Program-made: the position numbers and the translations under genes
Notes under the pieces: generated by a model
Databases searched by the model: none
Told to the model about the DNA's origin: nothing
The model's input: the letters and a program-made list of their open reading frames with translations, nothing else
Assembly: GCA_964242625.1 (NCBI GenBank)
Contig: CAXTAO010000010.1
Span: 22,250 to 86,249, forward strand
Reading direction: 5' to 3'
Length of the DNA: 64,000 nucleotides
DNA from: JASLDZ01 sp964242625
Lineage (GTDB): Bacteria; Pseudomonadota; Alphaproteobacteria; Caulobacterales; Caulobacteraceae
In this document: in pieces, positions 17,183-25,488 of the stretch
How positions within the stretch are numbered: the first letter of the stretch is position 1
Layout of the letters: every line of letters begins with the position of its first letter

Positions 17183-18670
17183 TCAATGGCCGGTCGCCGC
17201 GCGCCAGCCGTCGACCAGCCGGCCCAGCGAGGCGGCGGTGACGTCGGTCACGAAACGGGGGTACACGCCGAGCGCCAGCGTGCCGAGGATGAGGGGGGCG
17301 AAGAGCGACGTCTCGCGCCAGTCCATGTCGGTGATGGCGCCGAGCTTGGGGTTGGTCAGTTCGCCGAGGACGACCCGTCGGTAGAGCGACAGCGCGTACA
17401 CCGCCGACAGGATGATGCCCGTCGTGGCCAAGACCGCCGTCCAGGTCGAGGCGCCGTAGGCTCCGGTCATGGTCAGCATCTCGCCCACGAAGCCCGAAGT
17501 GCCGGGCAGGCCGACGTTGCCCATGGTGAAGAGGAGGAAGGTCGCCGCGTACCAAGGCATGCGGTTCACCAGGCCGCCGTAGAAGGCGATCTCGCGCGTG
17601 TGCATGCGGTCGTAGACCACGCCCACGCACAGGAAGAGCGCGCCCGAGATCAGCCCGTGGCTGAGCATCTGGAACACCGCCCCCTGCTCGCCCTGTATGT
17701 TGCCGGAGAAGATGCCCATGGTCACGAAACCCATGTGCGCGACCGACGAGTAGGCGATCAGCTTCTTGATGTCGGTCTGCCGGAAGGCGACCAGCGAAGT
17801 GTAAATGATCGCGGTCACGCTCAGCGCGAAGACGAGCGGCGTGAACAGCTGGCTGGCGTTGGGGAACATGGGGATGGAGAAGCGCAGGAAGCCGTAGCCG
17901 CCCATCTTGAGGAGCACGCCCGCCAGGATCACCGATCCCGCGGTCGGCGCCTCCACGTGGGCGTCGGGCAGCCAGGTGTGCACCGGCCACATGGGCATCT
18001 TGACCGCGAACGAGGCGAAGAAGGCCAGCCACAGGAACACCTGCAGCTGCGGGGCAAACTTATAGTGCATGAGCTCGGGGATCGACGTCGTGCCCGACAG
18101 GCCCGCCATGGTCAGGATCGCCGCCAGCATCAGCACGCTCCCCAGGAGCGTGTAGAGGAAGAACTTGTAGGCCGCGTACACCCGGTTCTTGCCGCCCCAG
18201 ACCCCGATAATGATAAACATCGGAATCAGGCCGAACTCGAAGAAAGCGTAGAAAAGGAGAAGGTCGAGCGCGCAGAAGACGCCGATCATCAGCGTCTCCA
18301 GGATTAGAAATGCGATCATGTACTCGACCACGCGGTCTTGGATCGAGTTCCAGCTGGCCGCGATGCAGATCGGCATCAAGAAGGCGGTGAGGAGCACGAA
18401 CAGCACGGATATGCCGTCCACCCCCATCCGCCAGCTCGCGCCCGAGAACCACGGCAGGTGCTCGTTGAATTGGAAGCCGGGGTTCGACGGGTTGAAGCCC
18501 GCCACCATCACTATGGAGACGGCGAGCGTCGCCAGTGTCGTGAAGAGCGCCACCCAGCGCGCGTTGGCGCCCACCGCCGCGCTCTCGCGCCCGGCGAGCT
18601 GGCGCATGGCCAGGATCACCAGCGCGCCCAGCGTCGGCAGAAAGGTGATGAGGCTGAGGATGCCGGTCAT
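17183..18670 (-). CDS. nuoM: NADH-quinone oxidoreductase subunit M
   Basis: 495 residues with about fourteen membrane helices. Hallmarks are the essential helix-5 Glu region (AFFEFGLIPMFIIIGVWG), VKMPMWPVHTWLPDAHVEAP and DIKKLIAYSSVAHMGFVTMG with channel lysines. Proton-pumping antiporter-like subunit of complex I. It lies 13 bases after nuoL and is of normal length. Confidence 0.97.
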   Translation of the reverse strand: MTGILSLITFLPTLGALVILAMRQLAGRESAAVGANARWVALFTTLATLAVSIVMVAGFNPSNPGFQFNEHLPWFSGASWRMGVDGISVLFVLLTAFLMPICIAASWNSIQDRVVEYMIAFLILETLMIGVFCALDLLLFYAFFEFGLIPMFIIIGVWGGKNRVYAAYKFFLYTLLGSVLMLAAILTMAGLSGTTSIPELMHYKFAPQLQVFLWLAFFASFAVKMPMWPVHTWLPDAHVEAPTAGSVILAGVLLKMGGYGFLRFSIPMFPNASQLFTPLVFALSVTAIIYTSLVAFRQTDIKKLIAYSSVAHMGFVTMGIFSGNIQGEQGAVFQMLSHGLISGALFLCVGVVYDRMHTREIAFYGGLVNRMPWYAATFLLFTMGNVGLPGTSGFVGEMLTMTGAYGASTWTAVLATTGIILSAVYALSLYRRVVLGELTNPKLGAITDMDWRETSLFAPLILGTLALGVYPRFVTDVTAASLGRLVDGWRAATGH

Positions 18671-18683
18671 GGGTCGCCGCTCC

Positions 18684-20792
18684 TCAGTGCGCCCAGGCCC
18701 AGAGGGCGAAGGAGAGCAGGCCCGCCACGCCGATCAGCATGACGAAGGCGTAGTGATAGAGGTAACCCGTCTGCAGCCGCGACAGCCCCTTGCCGGTCAT
18801 GGCCGAGAGCCAGGCGAAGCCGTTGGGTCCGAGCTTGTCGATGGTGTCGCGGTCTCCGCGTATCCAGAAGAGGTCGCCCAGGGCCTTGGCGCCGCGCACG
18901 AAGACGGCCTGGTAGAGCTCGTCGAAAAACCACTTGTTGTAGATGAACTCGTAGAGCGGCCCGCGGCGCGCCGCCCACGCCGCCGCGAGGCCGGGCTTAA
19001 GCAGGTAGAGCCAGGCGGCGAACGCCAGCCCCGCCACCGTGACCACGAGCGGCGACAGGCCGACCCAGGCGGGCAGCTCCTCGCGTTGGGCGAGCACGTG
19101 GTTGGCGGGGGCGGTGAAGATCGAGCCGTTCCAGAACGCCGCCTGATGCTCGCCGATGAACCAGGGCGCGAAGGCGAAGCCGGCGGCGATCGCGCCCAGC
19201 GAGAGCACCAGGAGCGGGATCGTCATGACGAGCGGGCTCTCGTGCGGGTGCGTCCAGGCGTGCCCGTGATCGTCGTGCGGGTGGTCGTCGTGCGGGTGGG
19301 CGCTGACGTCCGGCTCGGTGTGCGTCTCCTTCTGCGCGGAGGTGGCGTGGTCGGCGGTGGCGTGCGCCGACTGCGCCTGCGTCTGGTCGGCGTGGGCGTC
19401 TCCCCAGTGCGCCGCGCCGTTGAAGGTCATGAACAGCAGGCGGAAGGAGTAGAAGCTGGTCAACGCCGCCGCCAACACGCCGATGAAGAAGGCGAAATAG
19501 CCGAAAGCCTGCGTGCCGCCCGCGGCGTAGGCGGTCTCGATGATCGCATCCTTCGAGTAGAAGCCCGCGAACCCCACGTTCAGCCCCGGCACGCCCAGCC
19601 CCGTGATGGCGATCGTGCCGATCCACATCACCGCGGTGGTGACGGGCATCCACTTGGCGACCGCACCCATGCGACGCATGTCCTGCTCGTGGTGCATGCC
19701 GTGGATCACGCTTCCCGCTCCCAGGAACAGCAGCGCCTTGAAGAAAGCGTGGGTGAACAGGTGGAACATGGCGGCCTGATAGGCGCCTATGCCCGCCGCG
19801 AAGAACATGTAGCCGAGCTGCGAGCAGGTCGAATACGCGATCACCCGCTTGATGTCGTTCTGCGCGAGCCCGACCGTCGCCGCGAACAGCGCGGTGATCG
19901 CGCCGATCAGCGTGATCATCGCGCGCGCGACCGGCGCGTGCTCGTAGAGCGGCGACAGCAGGCACACCATGTAGACGCCCGCCGTCACCATGGTGGCCGC
20001 GTGGATCAGCGCCGAGACGGGGGTCGGGCCCTCCATGGCGTCCGGCAGCCAGGTGTGCAGGAAGAATTGGGCCGACTTGCCCATGGCGCCGATAAACAGG
20101 AGCACGCCCGCGAGGTCGAGCGCGCTCCACCGCCCGCCGGCGAAGCCCCAGGTCGTCCCCGCCTTGGCGGCGAACATGGGGAAGACCTCGGCGAAGCGGA
20201 TGCTGCCAAACATCCAGAACACCGTCATGATGCCTAGCGCGAAGCCGAAATCGCCCACCCGGTTGACCACGAACGCCTTGATGGAGGCGGCGTTGGCGGT
20301 CGGCTTCTTGAACCAGAAGCCGATCAGGAGATAGCTCGCCAGCCCCACCCCCTCCCAGCCGAAAAACAGTTGCATGAAGTCGGCCGCCGTCACCAGCATC
20401 AGCATGGCGAAGGTGAACAGCGACAGGTAGGCGAAGAACCGCGGGCGGCTGTCGTCCTCGGCCATGTAGCCCCACGAGTACACGTGGACGAGCGACGACA
20501 CCGTCGTCACCACGATCAGCATCACCGCCGACAGAGTGTCGAGCCGCGCCGACCAGGCGGAGCGGAAGCCGCCAACGTCGATGAAGGGCAGGAACTCGAC
20601 CACGTGGTGGCCGGACCAGGGGCCGCCGAACGCCGTCAGCGCGAACGTGCCCCAGGCGAGACCGCACGAGGTGATCAGGAGCCCCGTGGTCAGGCACTGG
20701 CTGGCGAAGTCGCCGATGCGCCGGCCGACGAGGCCGGCGACAGCCGCACCCAGGAGCGGCGCGAAGATCAGAATAGCGAGGGGGAGTTCCAA
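18684..20792 (-). CDS. nuoL: NADH-quinone oxidoreductase subunit L with a histidine-rich insert
   Basis: 702 residues, longer than the ~610-650 common in bacteria. The antiporter core is clear (GWEGVGLASYLLIGFWF, GKSAQFFLHTWLPDAMEGPT, DIKRVIAYSTCSQLGYMFFA), as is the C-terminal part with the long lateral helix region. Between membrane segments, residues ~461-518 (DNA ~19240-19412) form a hydrophilic His/Asp/Ala/Thr-rich stretch with 13 histidines, including HPHDDHPHDDHGHAW. The start is the TTG at 20792, eight bases after the nuoK stop; no ATG or GTG fits there. Confidence 0.95.
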   Translation of the reverse strand: MELPLAILIFAPLLGAAVAGLVGRRIGDFASQCLTTGLLITSCGLAWGTFALTAFGGPWSGHHVVEFLPFIDVGGFRSAWSARLDTLSAVMLIVVTTVSSLVHVYSWGYMAEDDSRPRFFAYLSLFTFAMLMLVTAADFMQLFFGWEGVGLASYLLIGFWFKKPTANAASIKAFVVNRVGDFGFALGIMTVFWMFGSIRFAEVFPMFAAKAGTTWGFAGGRWSALDLAGVLLFIGAMGKSAQFFLHTWLPDAMEGPTPVSALIHAATMVTAGVYMVCLLSPLYEHAPVARAMITLIGAITALFAATVGLAQNDIKRVIAYSTCSQLGYMFFAAGIGAYQAAMFHLFTHAFFKALLFLGAGSVIHGMHHEQDMRRMGAVAKWMPVTTAVMWIGTIAITGLGVPGLNVGFAGFYSKDAIIETAYAAGGTQAFGYFAFFIGVLAAALTSFYSFRLLFMTFNGAAHWGDAHADQTQAQSAHATADHATSAQKETHTEPDVSAHPHDDHPHDDHGHAWTHPHESPLVMTIPLLVLSLGAIAAGFAFAPWFIGEHQAAFWNGSIFTAPANHVLAQREELPAWVGLSPLVVTVAGLAFAAWLYLLKPGLAAAWAARRGPLYEFIYNKWFFDELYQAVFVRGAKALGDLFWIRGDRDTIDKLGPNGFAWLSAMTGKGLSRLQTGYLYHYAFVMLIGVAGLLSFALWAWAH

Positions 20793-20800
20793 GGTGCGGC

Positions 20801-21121
20801 TCAGCCCTTGAGCAGGTCGGCTTCGTCAACCGAGATATCGCCCCGGTTGCGAAAGAAGGTCACGAGGATAGCGAGGCCCACCGCGGCTTCCGCAGCAGCG
20901 ACGGTCAGCACGAACATGGCGAAGATCTGACCCACCACGTCGTGCAGGAACACGGAGAAAGCGACAAGGTTGATGTTCACGGCCAAGAGGATCAGCTCGA
21001 TCGCCATCAAGATCACGATGATGTTGCGTCGGTTCACGAAAATGCCCAGCACGCCAATGGTGAACAGTATGGCCGCCACCGTCAGGTAGTGGGGCAGGCC
21101 GACGCCGTATCCGTCCGTCAT
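20801..21121 (-). CDS. nuoK: NADH-quinone oxidoreductase subunit K
   Basis: 106 residues, three membrane helices. Conserved elements are GVLGIFVNRRNIIVILMAIE, with the membrane glutamate of helix 2, and VNINLVAFSVFLHD followed by AAAEAAVGLAILV with a second conserved Glu. It forms part of the complex I membrane-arm proton route. ATG 21121 overlaps the nuoJ stop as ATGA. Confidence 0.97.
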   Translation of the reverse strand: MTDGYGVGLPHYLTVAAILFTIGVLGIFVNRRNIIVILMAIELILLAVNINLVAFSVFLHDVVGQIFAMFVLTVAAAEAAVGLAILVTFFRNRGDISVDEADLLKG

Positions 21122-21735
21122 GCGTCGATCCCCTCGCCCACGTTGACCTTGACGATCGCCATGCCCGTCTGCGGCGTACGCGCGACCTGGGCCGCCATGG
21201 TCTGGCGCTTCTGCCCCGGCTGGTGGCGCAGCGTCAGCACGATCGCGCCGATCATGGCGACCAGCAGCACGAGCCCCGCCGCCTGGAAGAAGTACACGTA
21301 GTCGGTGTAGAGCACGCGCCCGATCGCCTCGGCGTTGGTGACGCCGTGCTGCACGCCGTTGGGACCGCCGGGGTGGGGCTGCAGCCGCCGGCCGCGATCA
21401 GCCACCGCGGTCGCCACCAGGATCATCTCGGCCAGCAGGAAGGCCGCGATCGCGCCCCCGATGGGGAGATAGCGCGCGAAGCCCGATCGCAGCCGACCGA
21501 AGTCGACGTCCAGCATCATTACGACGAACAGGAACAGGACGGCGACCGCGCCGACGTAGACCACCACCAAGAGCATGGCGAGGAACTCGGCCCCCAGGAG
21601 CACGAACAGGCCGGCCGCGGTGAAGAAGGTCAGGATCAGAAACAGCACCGAGTGCACGGGGTTGCGCTGCGTCACCACCGAGGCGGCGGAGCCGATCATC
21701 ACCACGCTCAGGAGATAGAAGGCGAACGCCTGCAT
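21118..21735 (-). CDS. nuoJ: NADH-quinone oxidoreductase subunit J
   Basis: 205 residues, five membrane helices (VVTQRNPVHSVLFLILTFF, LLVVVYVGAVAVLFLFVVMM with the pi-bulge helix 3, and later segments). Complex I membrane subunit near the quinone cavity. The only sizeable spacer in the operon, 93 bases with a GC-rich hairpin, lies before its ATG, separating it from nuoI. Confidence 0.96.
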   Translation of the reverse strand: MQAFAFYLLSVVMIGSAASVVTQRNPVHSVLFLILTFFTAAGLFVLLGAEFLAMLLVVVYVGAVAVLFLFVVMMLDVDFGRLRSGFARYLPIGGAIAAFLLAEMILVATAVADRGRRLQPHPGGPNGVQHGVTNAEAIGRVLYTDYVYFFQAAGLVLLVAMIGAIVLTLRHQPGQKRQTMAAQVARTPQTGMAIVKVNVGEGIDA

Positions 21736-21782
21736 CGACTGTTTTCGGATCCCGTGATCTTGGCGCGGCGAGCTGCGCCGCC

Positions 21783-21808
21783 CCGCCGGAGGTCGCCGTT
21801 CCCGGCGG
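21783..21808 (-). other. Structured spacer between nuoI and nuoJ
   Basis: The 93-base gap between nuoI and nuoJ holds a 7-bp inverted repeat (CCGCCGG/CCGGCGG, loop 21790-21801). Elsewhere in the operon spacers are 0-18 bases or overlaps (apart from the nuoE-nuoF gap with its candidate small ORF), so this could mark a processing or stabilising element. No coding signal is visible in the gap. Confidence 0.35.
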
Positions 21809-21828
21809 GAATCGACGCGCCCGCTCCC

Positions 21829-22326
21829 TTAGCGGTAGGGCGCGTCCAGTTCCAGGTTCTTGGCAATCTCGCGCTCCCACCGGTCGCCGTTCGCGAGCAG
21901 GCGCTCCTTGTCGTAGAAGAGCTCCTCGCGGGTCTCGGTAGAGAACTCGAAGTTCGGCCCCTCCACGATCGCGTCCACCGGGCAGGCCTCCTGGCAGTAG
22001 CCGCAGTAGATGCACTTGGTCATGTCGATGTCGTAGCGCGTGGTGCGGCGGCTGCCGTCGGCGCGCGGCTCGGCGTCGATGGTGATGGCCCAGGCTGGGC
22101 AGACCGCCTCGCACAGCTTGCAGGCGATGCAGCGCTCCTCGCCGTTGGGATATCGGCGCAACGCGTGCTCGCCGCGGAAGCGCGGGCTGAGCGGGCCCTT
22201 CTCGTAGGGATAGTTGATCGTCGCCTTGGGCTTCAGCATGTACTTCATCGCGAGCCCGAAGGCTCCGGCGAAGTCCAGCAGCGCCGCGCCCTTGGCGGCC
22301 TGTGCGATACGGGCTCCGAGAGCCAT
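21829..22326 (-). CDS. nuoI: NADH-quinone oxidoreductase subunit I (2x[4Fe-4S])
   Basis: 165 residues. Two ferredoxin-type motifs are intact: CIACKLCEAVCP with Cys 66, 69, 72, 76 and CIYCGYCQEACP with Cys 105, 108, 111, 115, giving clusters N6a and N6b of the peripheral arm. The N-terminal amphipathic region GLAMKYMLKPKATINYP is typical. It follows nuoH after 17 bases. Confidence 0.97.
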   Translation of the reverse strand: MALGARIAQAAKGAALLDFAGAFGLAMKYMLKPKATINYPYEKGPLSPRFRGEHALRRYPNGEERCIACKLCEAVCPAWAITIDAEPRADGSRRTTRYDIDMTKCIYCGYCQEACPVDAIVEGPNFEFSTETREELFYDKERLLANGDRWEREIAKNLELDAPYR

Positions 22327-22343
22327 GACGAACTCCTAGCGCC

Positions 22344-23405
22344 TTAGCCGACGAACACGCGCCAGCCGGCGACGATGACGACGCAGATCAGCGAGGTGGG
22401 CAGGAAGATCTTCCAGCCCAGCCGCATCAGCTGGTCGTAGCGGTAGCGGGGAACGATCGCCTTGGCCATGGCGATCATGAAGAACCAGAACACGACCTTG
22501 ATCGCGAACCACAGGAAGCCGTGGAAGCTGCGGATGAACGAGGGTGCGTGGTCGAGGAAGCCGGTCGGGTAAGGCGCCTGCCAGCCTCCGAAGAAGAGGA
22601 TCGAGATCATCGCACACATCAGAACGATGTTGGCGTACTCGCCAATCATGAAGAGGAGGTACGGCGTCGAGCTGTACTCGACCTGGTAGCCCGCCACGAG
22701 CTCGCTCTCCGCCTCCGGCAAGTCGAATGGCGGGCGGTTCGTCTCGGCGAGCGCCGAGATATAGAATACCCACATCATCGGGATCATGACCAGCGCCAGC
22801 GGCAGATTGCGCAGGCCCCCTCCCCCCAAGACGTTCCAGTTCCAGAAGCCGCCGCCCTGGTGCGCCACGATGGTCTGCAGGTTCATCGATCCGCACAGCA
22901 AGACGACGTTGATGATCACGAGCCCGATCGAGACCTCGTAGCTCACCATCTGCGCCGCCGAGCGGAGCCCGCCCAGGAACGGGTACTTCGAGTTCGACGC
23001 CCAGCCGCCCATGATGATGCCGTAGACACCGAGCGAACTCACGCCGAGGAGGTACAGGATGCCGACGTTGATGTTCGACACCACCCAGCCCGGCGCCACC
23101 GGCACCACCGCCCAGCCGATGAAGGCCAGGACGAAGCTCATCATCGGCGCCAGGAGGAAGACGAACTTGTCCGCCCCCGCAGGAATGGTGATCTCCTTCA
23201 GCATGAACTTGCCGAAGTCCGCAAAGGACTGCATCAGCCCGAACGGGCCCACCACGTTGGGGCCCTTGCGCATCTGAACGCCCGCCCAAATCTTGCGGTC
23301 CGCCAGGAGCAGGAAGGCGAGGCTGACGAGCACGCCGACCACGATCAGGAGGATCTGGCCGATCGTCAGCAACGTCCAGCCGACGGGTGTGCTCCAGGGG
23401 TTCAC
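22344..23405 (-). CDS. nuoH: NADH-quinone oxidoreductase subunit H
   Basis: 353 residues, eight membrane helices. Signatures include ADRKIWAGVQMRKGPNVVGP, the quinone-site loop AETNRPPFDLPEAESELVAG, and EYSSTPYLLFMIGEYAN. It forms the quinone channel between peripheral and membrane arms. GTG at 23405, four bases after the nuoG stop, is the only sensible start. Confidence 0.97.
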   Translation of the reverse strand: MNPWSTPVGWTLLTIGQILLIVVGVLVSLAFLLLADRKIWAGVQMRKGPNVVGPFGLMQSFADFGKFMLKEITIPAGADKFVFLLAPMMSFVLAFIGWAVVPVAPGWVVSNINVGILYLLGVSSLGVYGIIMGGWASNSKYPFLGGLRSAAQMVSYEVSIGLVIINVVLLCGSMNLQTIVAHQGGGFWNWNVLGGGGLRNLPLALVMIPMMWVFYISALAETNRPPFDLPEAESELVAGYQVEYSSTPYLLFMIGEYANIVLMCAMISILFFGGWQAPYPTGFLDHAPSFIRSFHGFLWFAIKVVFWFFMIAMAKAIVPRYRYDQLMRLGWKIFLPTSLICVVIVAGWRVFVG

Positions 23406-23409
23406 GCGC

Positions 23410-25482
23410 TCACTCCGCCGCCATGAGCGGCCGGCCGGCGTTGGCGACCACCGCCGAGCACTCGGCCATGGTCACGCTTGCGCGGGCGATCGGGTTGGTC
23501 AGGTAGTAATCGGTCACCGGGCTTGTGAACGGCGCGTCCAGGAGCTCGCCGCCGGCCGGGAAGGCGGCGCGCAGGTCGAAGCCCGCGGCGGTGGAAGCGC
23601 CCGGGGCATAGCCGAATTGGCCGAAGCTCGGGTGCTCAGTGATCAGCCGCTCGCGCAGTTCGTCGATGGTGTCATAGGGCAGGGTACCGCCGAGCTCGGC
23701 GGAGAGCGCGCGGAACACCGCCCAGTCCTCCTTGGCCTCGCCCTTCGGGAAGATCGACCGCTGCGCGCGCTGCACCCGCCCCTCGGTGTTGACGTAGAGC
23801 CCAGGCTTCTCGGTGTAGGCGGCGCCCGGCAGGATGAGGTCCGCCCGGTTGGCGCCCGCGTCACCATGGTGGCCGAGGTAGATCACGAAGGCGCGGCCGA
23901 GCCGGCGCGTGTCGATCTCATCGGCGCCCATCAGGACCACGAGGTCGAGCTCGCCCGCCGCGGCGCCCGCCAGCATGCCCTCGACGTCGCGGCCGCCCGC
24001 CCGCGGCGTGAAGCCGAGGTCGAGGCCGCCCACGCGGCTGGCGGCGGTGTGCAGCACGTTCCACCCGTTCCAGCCGTCGCGGACGAGGCCCGGGTGCAGT
24101 CCGGCGGCCAAGGCCGCGACCGCGGCGCCGTCGGGCCGGGCCAGCGCGCCCGCGCCCACCAGGACCATCGGCCGCTCGGCGGCGGCGAAAGCGCGGCCGA
24201 AGTCGGTCTCGCCCAGGCGCCGCAGCGAGGGCGCGCCCGCGCCCAGGTGGTCGTAGCCGTAGGTCAGCTCCGCCGCCTCGCCCACCAGGCCCACGCGCAG
24301 CTTGTTCTGCGCCCAGCTCTTGCGGATGCGCTGGTTGAGGATAGGGGCTTCGCGCCGCGGATTGCTCCCCACGATCAGGAGCGCGTCCGCCTGCTCCACG
24401 CCCGCGAGCGTCGAGTTGAATAGCCAGCTCTCGCGAGGGCCGGCACCCAGCTTCATCCCGTCCTGCCGGCAGTCGAGACTCTTCACGCCCAGGCCCGTGA
24501 AGAGGTCGAGCGCGGCCTTCATCTGCTCGACGTCGACGAGGTCGCCCGCGATCACGCCCATGCGCTCCGGCGCGGTGGCGCGCAGGCGCTCGGCTGTGGC
24601 CGCCAGCGCCTGCGCCCAGGTCGCGGGCTGAAGGCGCCCGTCGACCCGGATGTAGGGCCGGTCGAGCCGCTGGCGCAGGAGGCCGTCGACGGCGTGGCGG
24701 CTCTTGTCGGCCAGCCACTCCTCGTTGATCGCCTCGTTAAGCCGGGGCTGGATGCGCATCACCTCCGGGCCCTTGGCGTCCACGCGGATCGCCGAGCCCA
24801 GCGCGTCGTGCACGTCCACGCTCTCGGTCTTCTTTAGCTCCCAGGGCCGCGCGTTGAAGGCGTAGGGCCGCGAGGTGAGCGCGCCCACGGGGCAGACGTC
24901 GACCAAGTTGCCGGAAAGCTCGCTCGTCACCGCGTGCTCGAGATAGGTGGTGATCTCGGCGTCCTCGCCGCGGCTGATCATGCCGATCTGCGGCACGCCC
25001 GCGACCTCCTGGGCGAAGCGGACGCAGCGCGTGCATTGGATGCACCGCGTCATCACCGTCTTGATCAGCGGGCCCATGTACTTCTCTTCGACGGCGCGCT
25101 TGTTCTCGAGATAGCGCGTGTCGTCGCGGCCGAAGCCCAGCGCCTGGTCCTGCAGGTCGCACTCGCCGCCCTGGTCGCAGATCGGGCAGTCGAGCGGGTG
25201 GTTGATGAGGAGGAACTCCATCACCCCCTCGCGCGCCTTCTTCACCATGGCGGTGTTGGTGAAGATCTCCTGGCCGTCGGCGGCCGGGAGCGCGCAGCTG
25301 GCCTGCGGCTTGGGCGGACCGGGCTTCACTTCGACCAGGCACATGCGGCAGTTGCCGGCGATGGACAGCCGCTCGTGATAGCAGAAGCGCGGGATCTCCT
25401 CCCCCGCGCGCTCCGCCACCTGCAGCACCGTCATGCCGGGCTCGAACTCGACGGCGACGCCGTTGACCTTGGCTGAAGGCAT
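23410..25482 (-). CDS. nuoG: NADH-quinone oxidoreductase subunit G
   Basis: 690 residues. The N-terminal [2Fe-2S] domain has Cys34, Cys45, Cys48 and a fourth Cys in ASCALPA; a His/Cys-ligated [4Fe-4S] site lies in INHPLDCPICDQGGECDLQD; a further [4Fe-4S] set includes CIQCTRCVRFAQEV and VCPVGALTSRPY. The C-terminal two-thirds is the molybdopterin-oxidoreductase-like fold without cofactor. No extra N7 cluster motif is apparent. It lies six bases after nuoF. Confidence 0.96.
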   Translation of the reverse strand: MPSAKVNGVAVEFEPGMTVLQVAERAGEEIPRFCYHERLSIAGNCRMCLVEVKPGPPKPQASCALPAADGQEIFTNTAMVKKAREGVMEFLLINHPLDCPICDQGGECDLQDQALGFGRDDTRYLENKRAVEEKYMGPLIKTVMTRCIQCTRCVRFAQEVAGVPQIGMISRGEDAEITTYLEHAVTSELSGNLVDVCPVGALTSRPYAFNARPWELKKTESVDVHDALGSAIRVDAKGPEVMRIQPRLNEAINEEWLADKSRHAVDGLLRQRLDRPYIRVDGRLQPATWAQALAATAERLRATAPERMGVIAGDLVDVEQMKAALDLFTGLGVKSLDCRQDGMKLGAGPRESWLFNSTLAGVEQADALLIVGSNPRREAPILNQRIRKSWAQNKLRVGLVGEAAELTYGYDHLGAGAPSLRRLGETDFGRAFAAAERPMVLVGAGALARPDGAAVAALAAGLHPGLVRDGWNGWNVLHTAASRVGGLDLGFTPRAGGRDVEGMLAGAAAGELDLVVLMGADEIDTRRLGRAFVIYLGHHGDAGANRADLILPGAAYTEKPGLYVNTEGRVQRAQRSIFPKGEAKEDWAVFRALSAELGGTLPYDTIDELRERLITEHPSFGQFGYAPGASTAAGFDLRAAFPAGGELLDAPFTSPVTDYYLTNPIARASVTMAECSAVVANAGRPLMAAE

Positions 25483-25488
25483 GGACGC

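Noticed and set aside
19255..19320. Short direct repeats coding HPHDD in nuoL, considered as a CRISPR or repeat element
   Set aside because: They are coding repeats of a His-Asp-rich loop without spacer structure; no CRISPR array or cas gene is present anywhere in the window.
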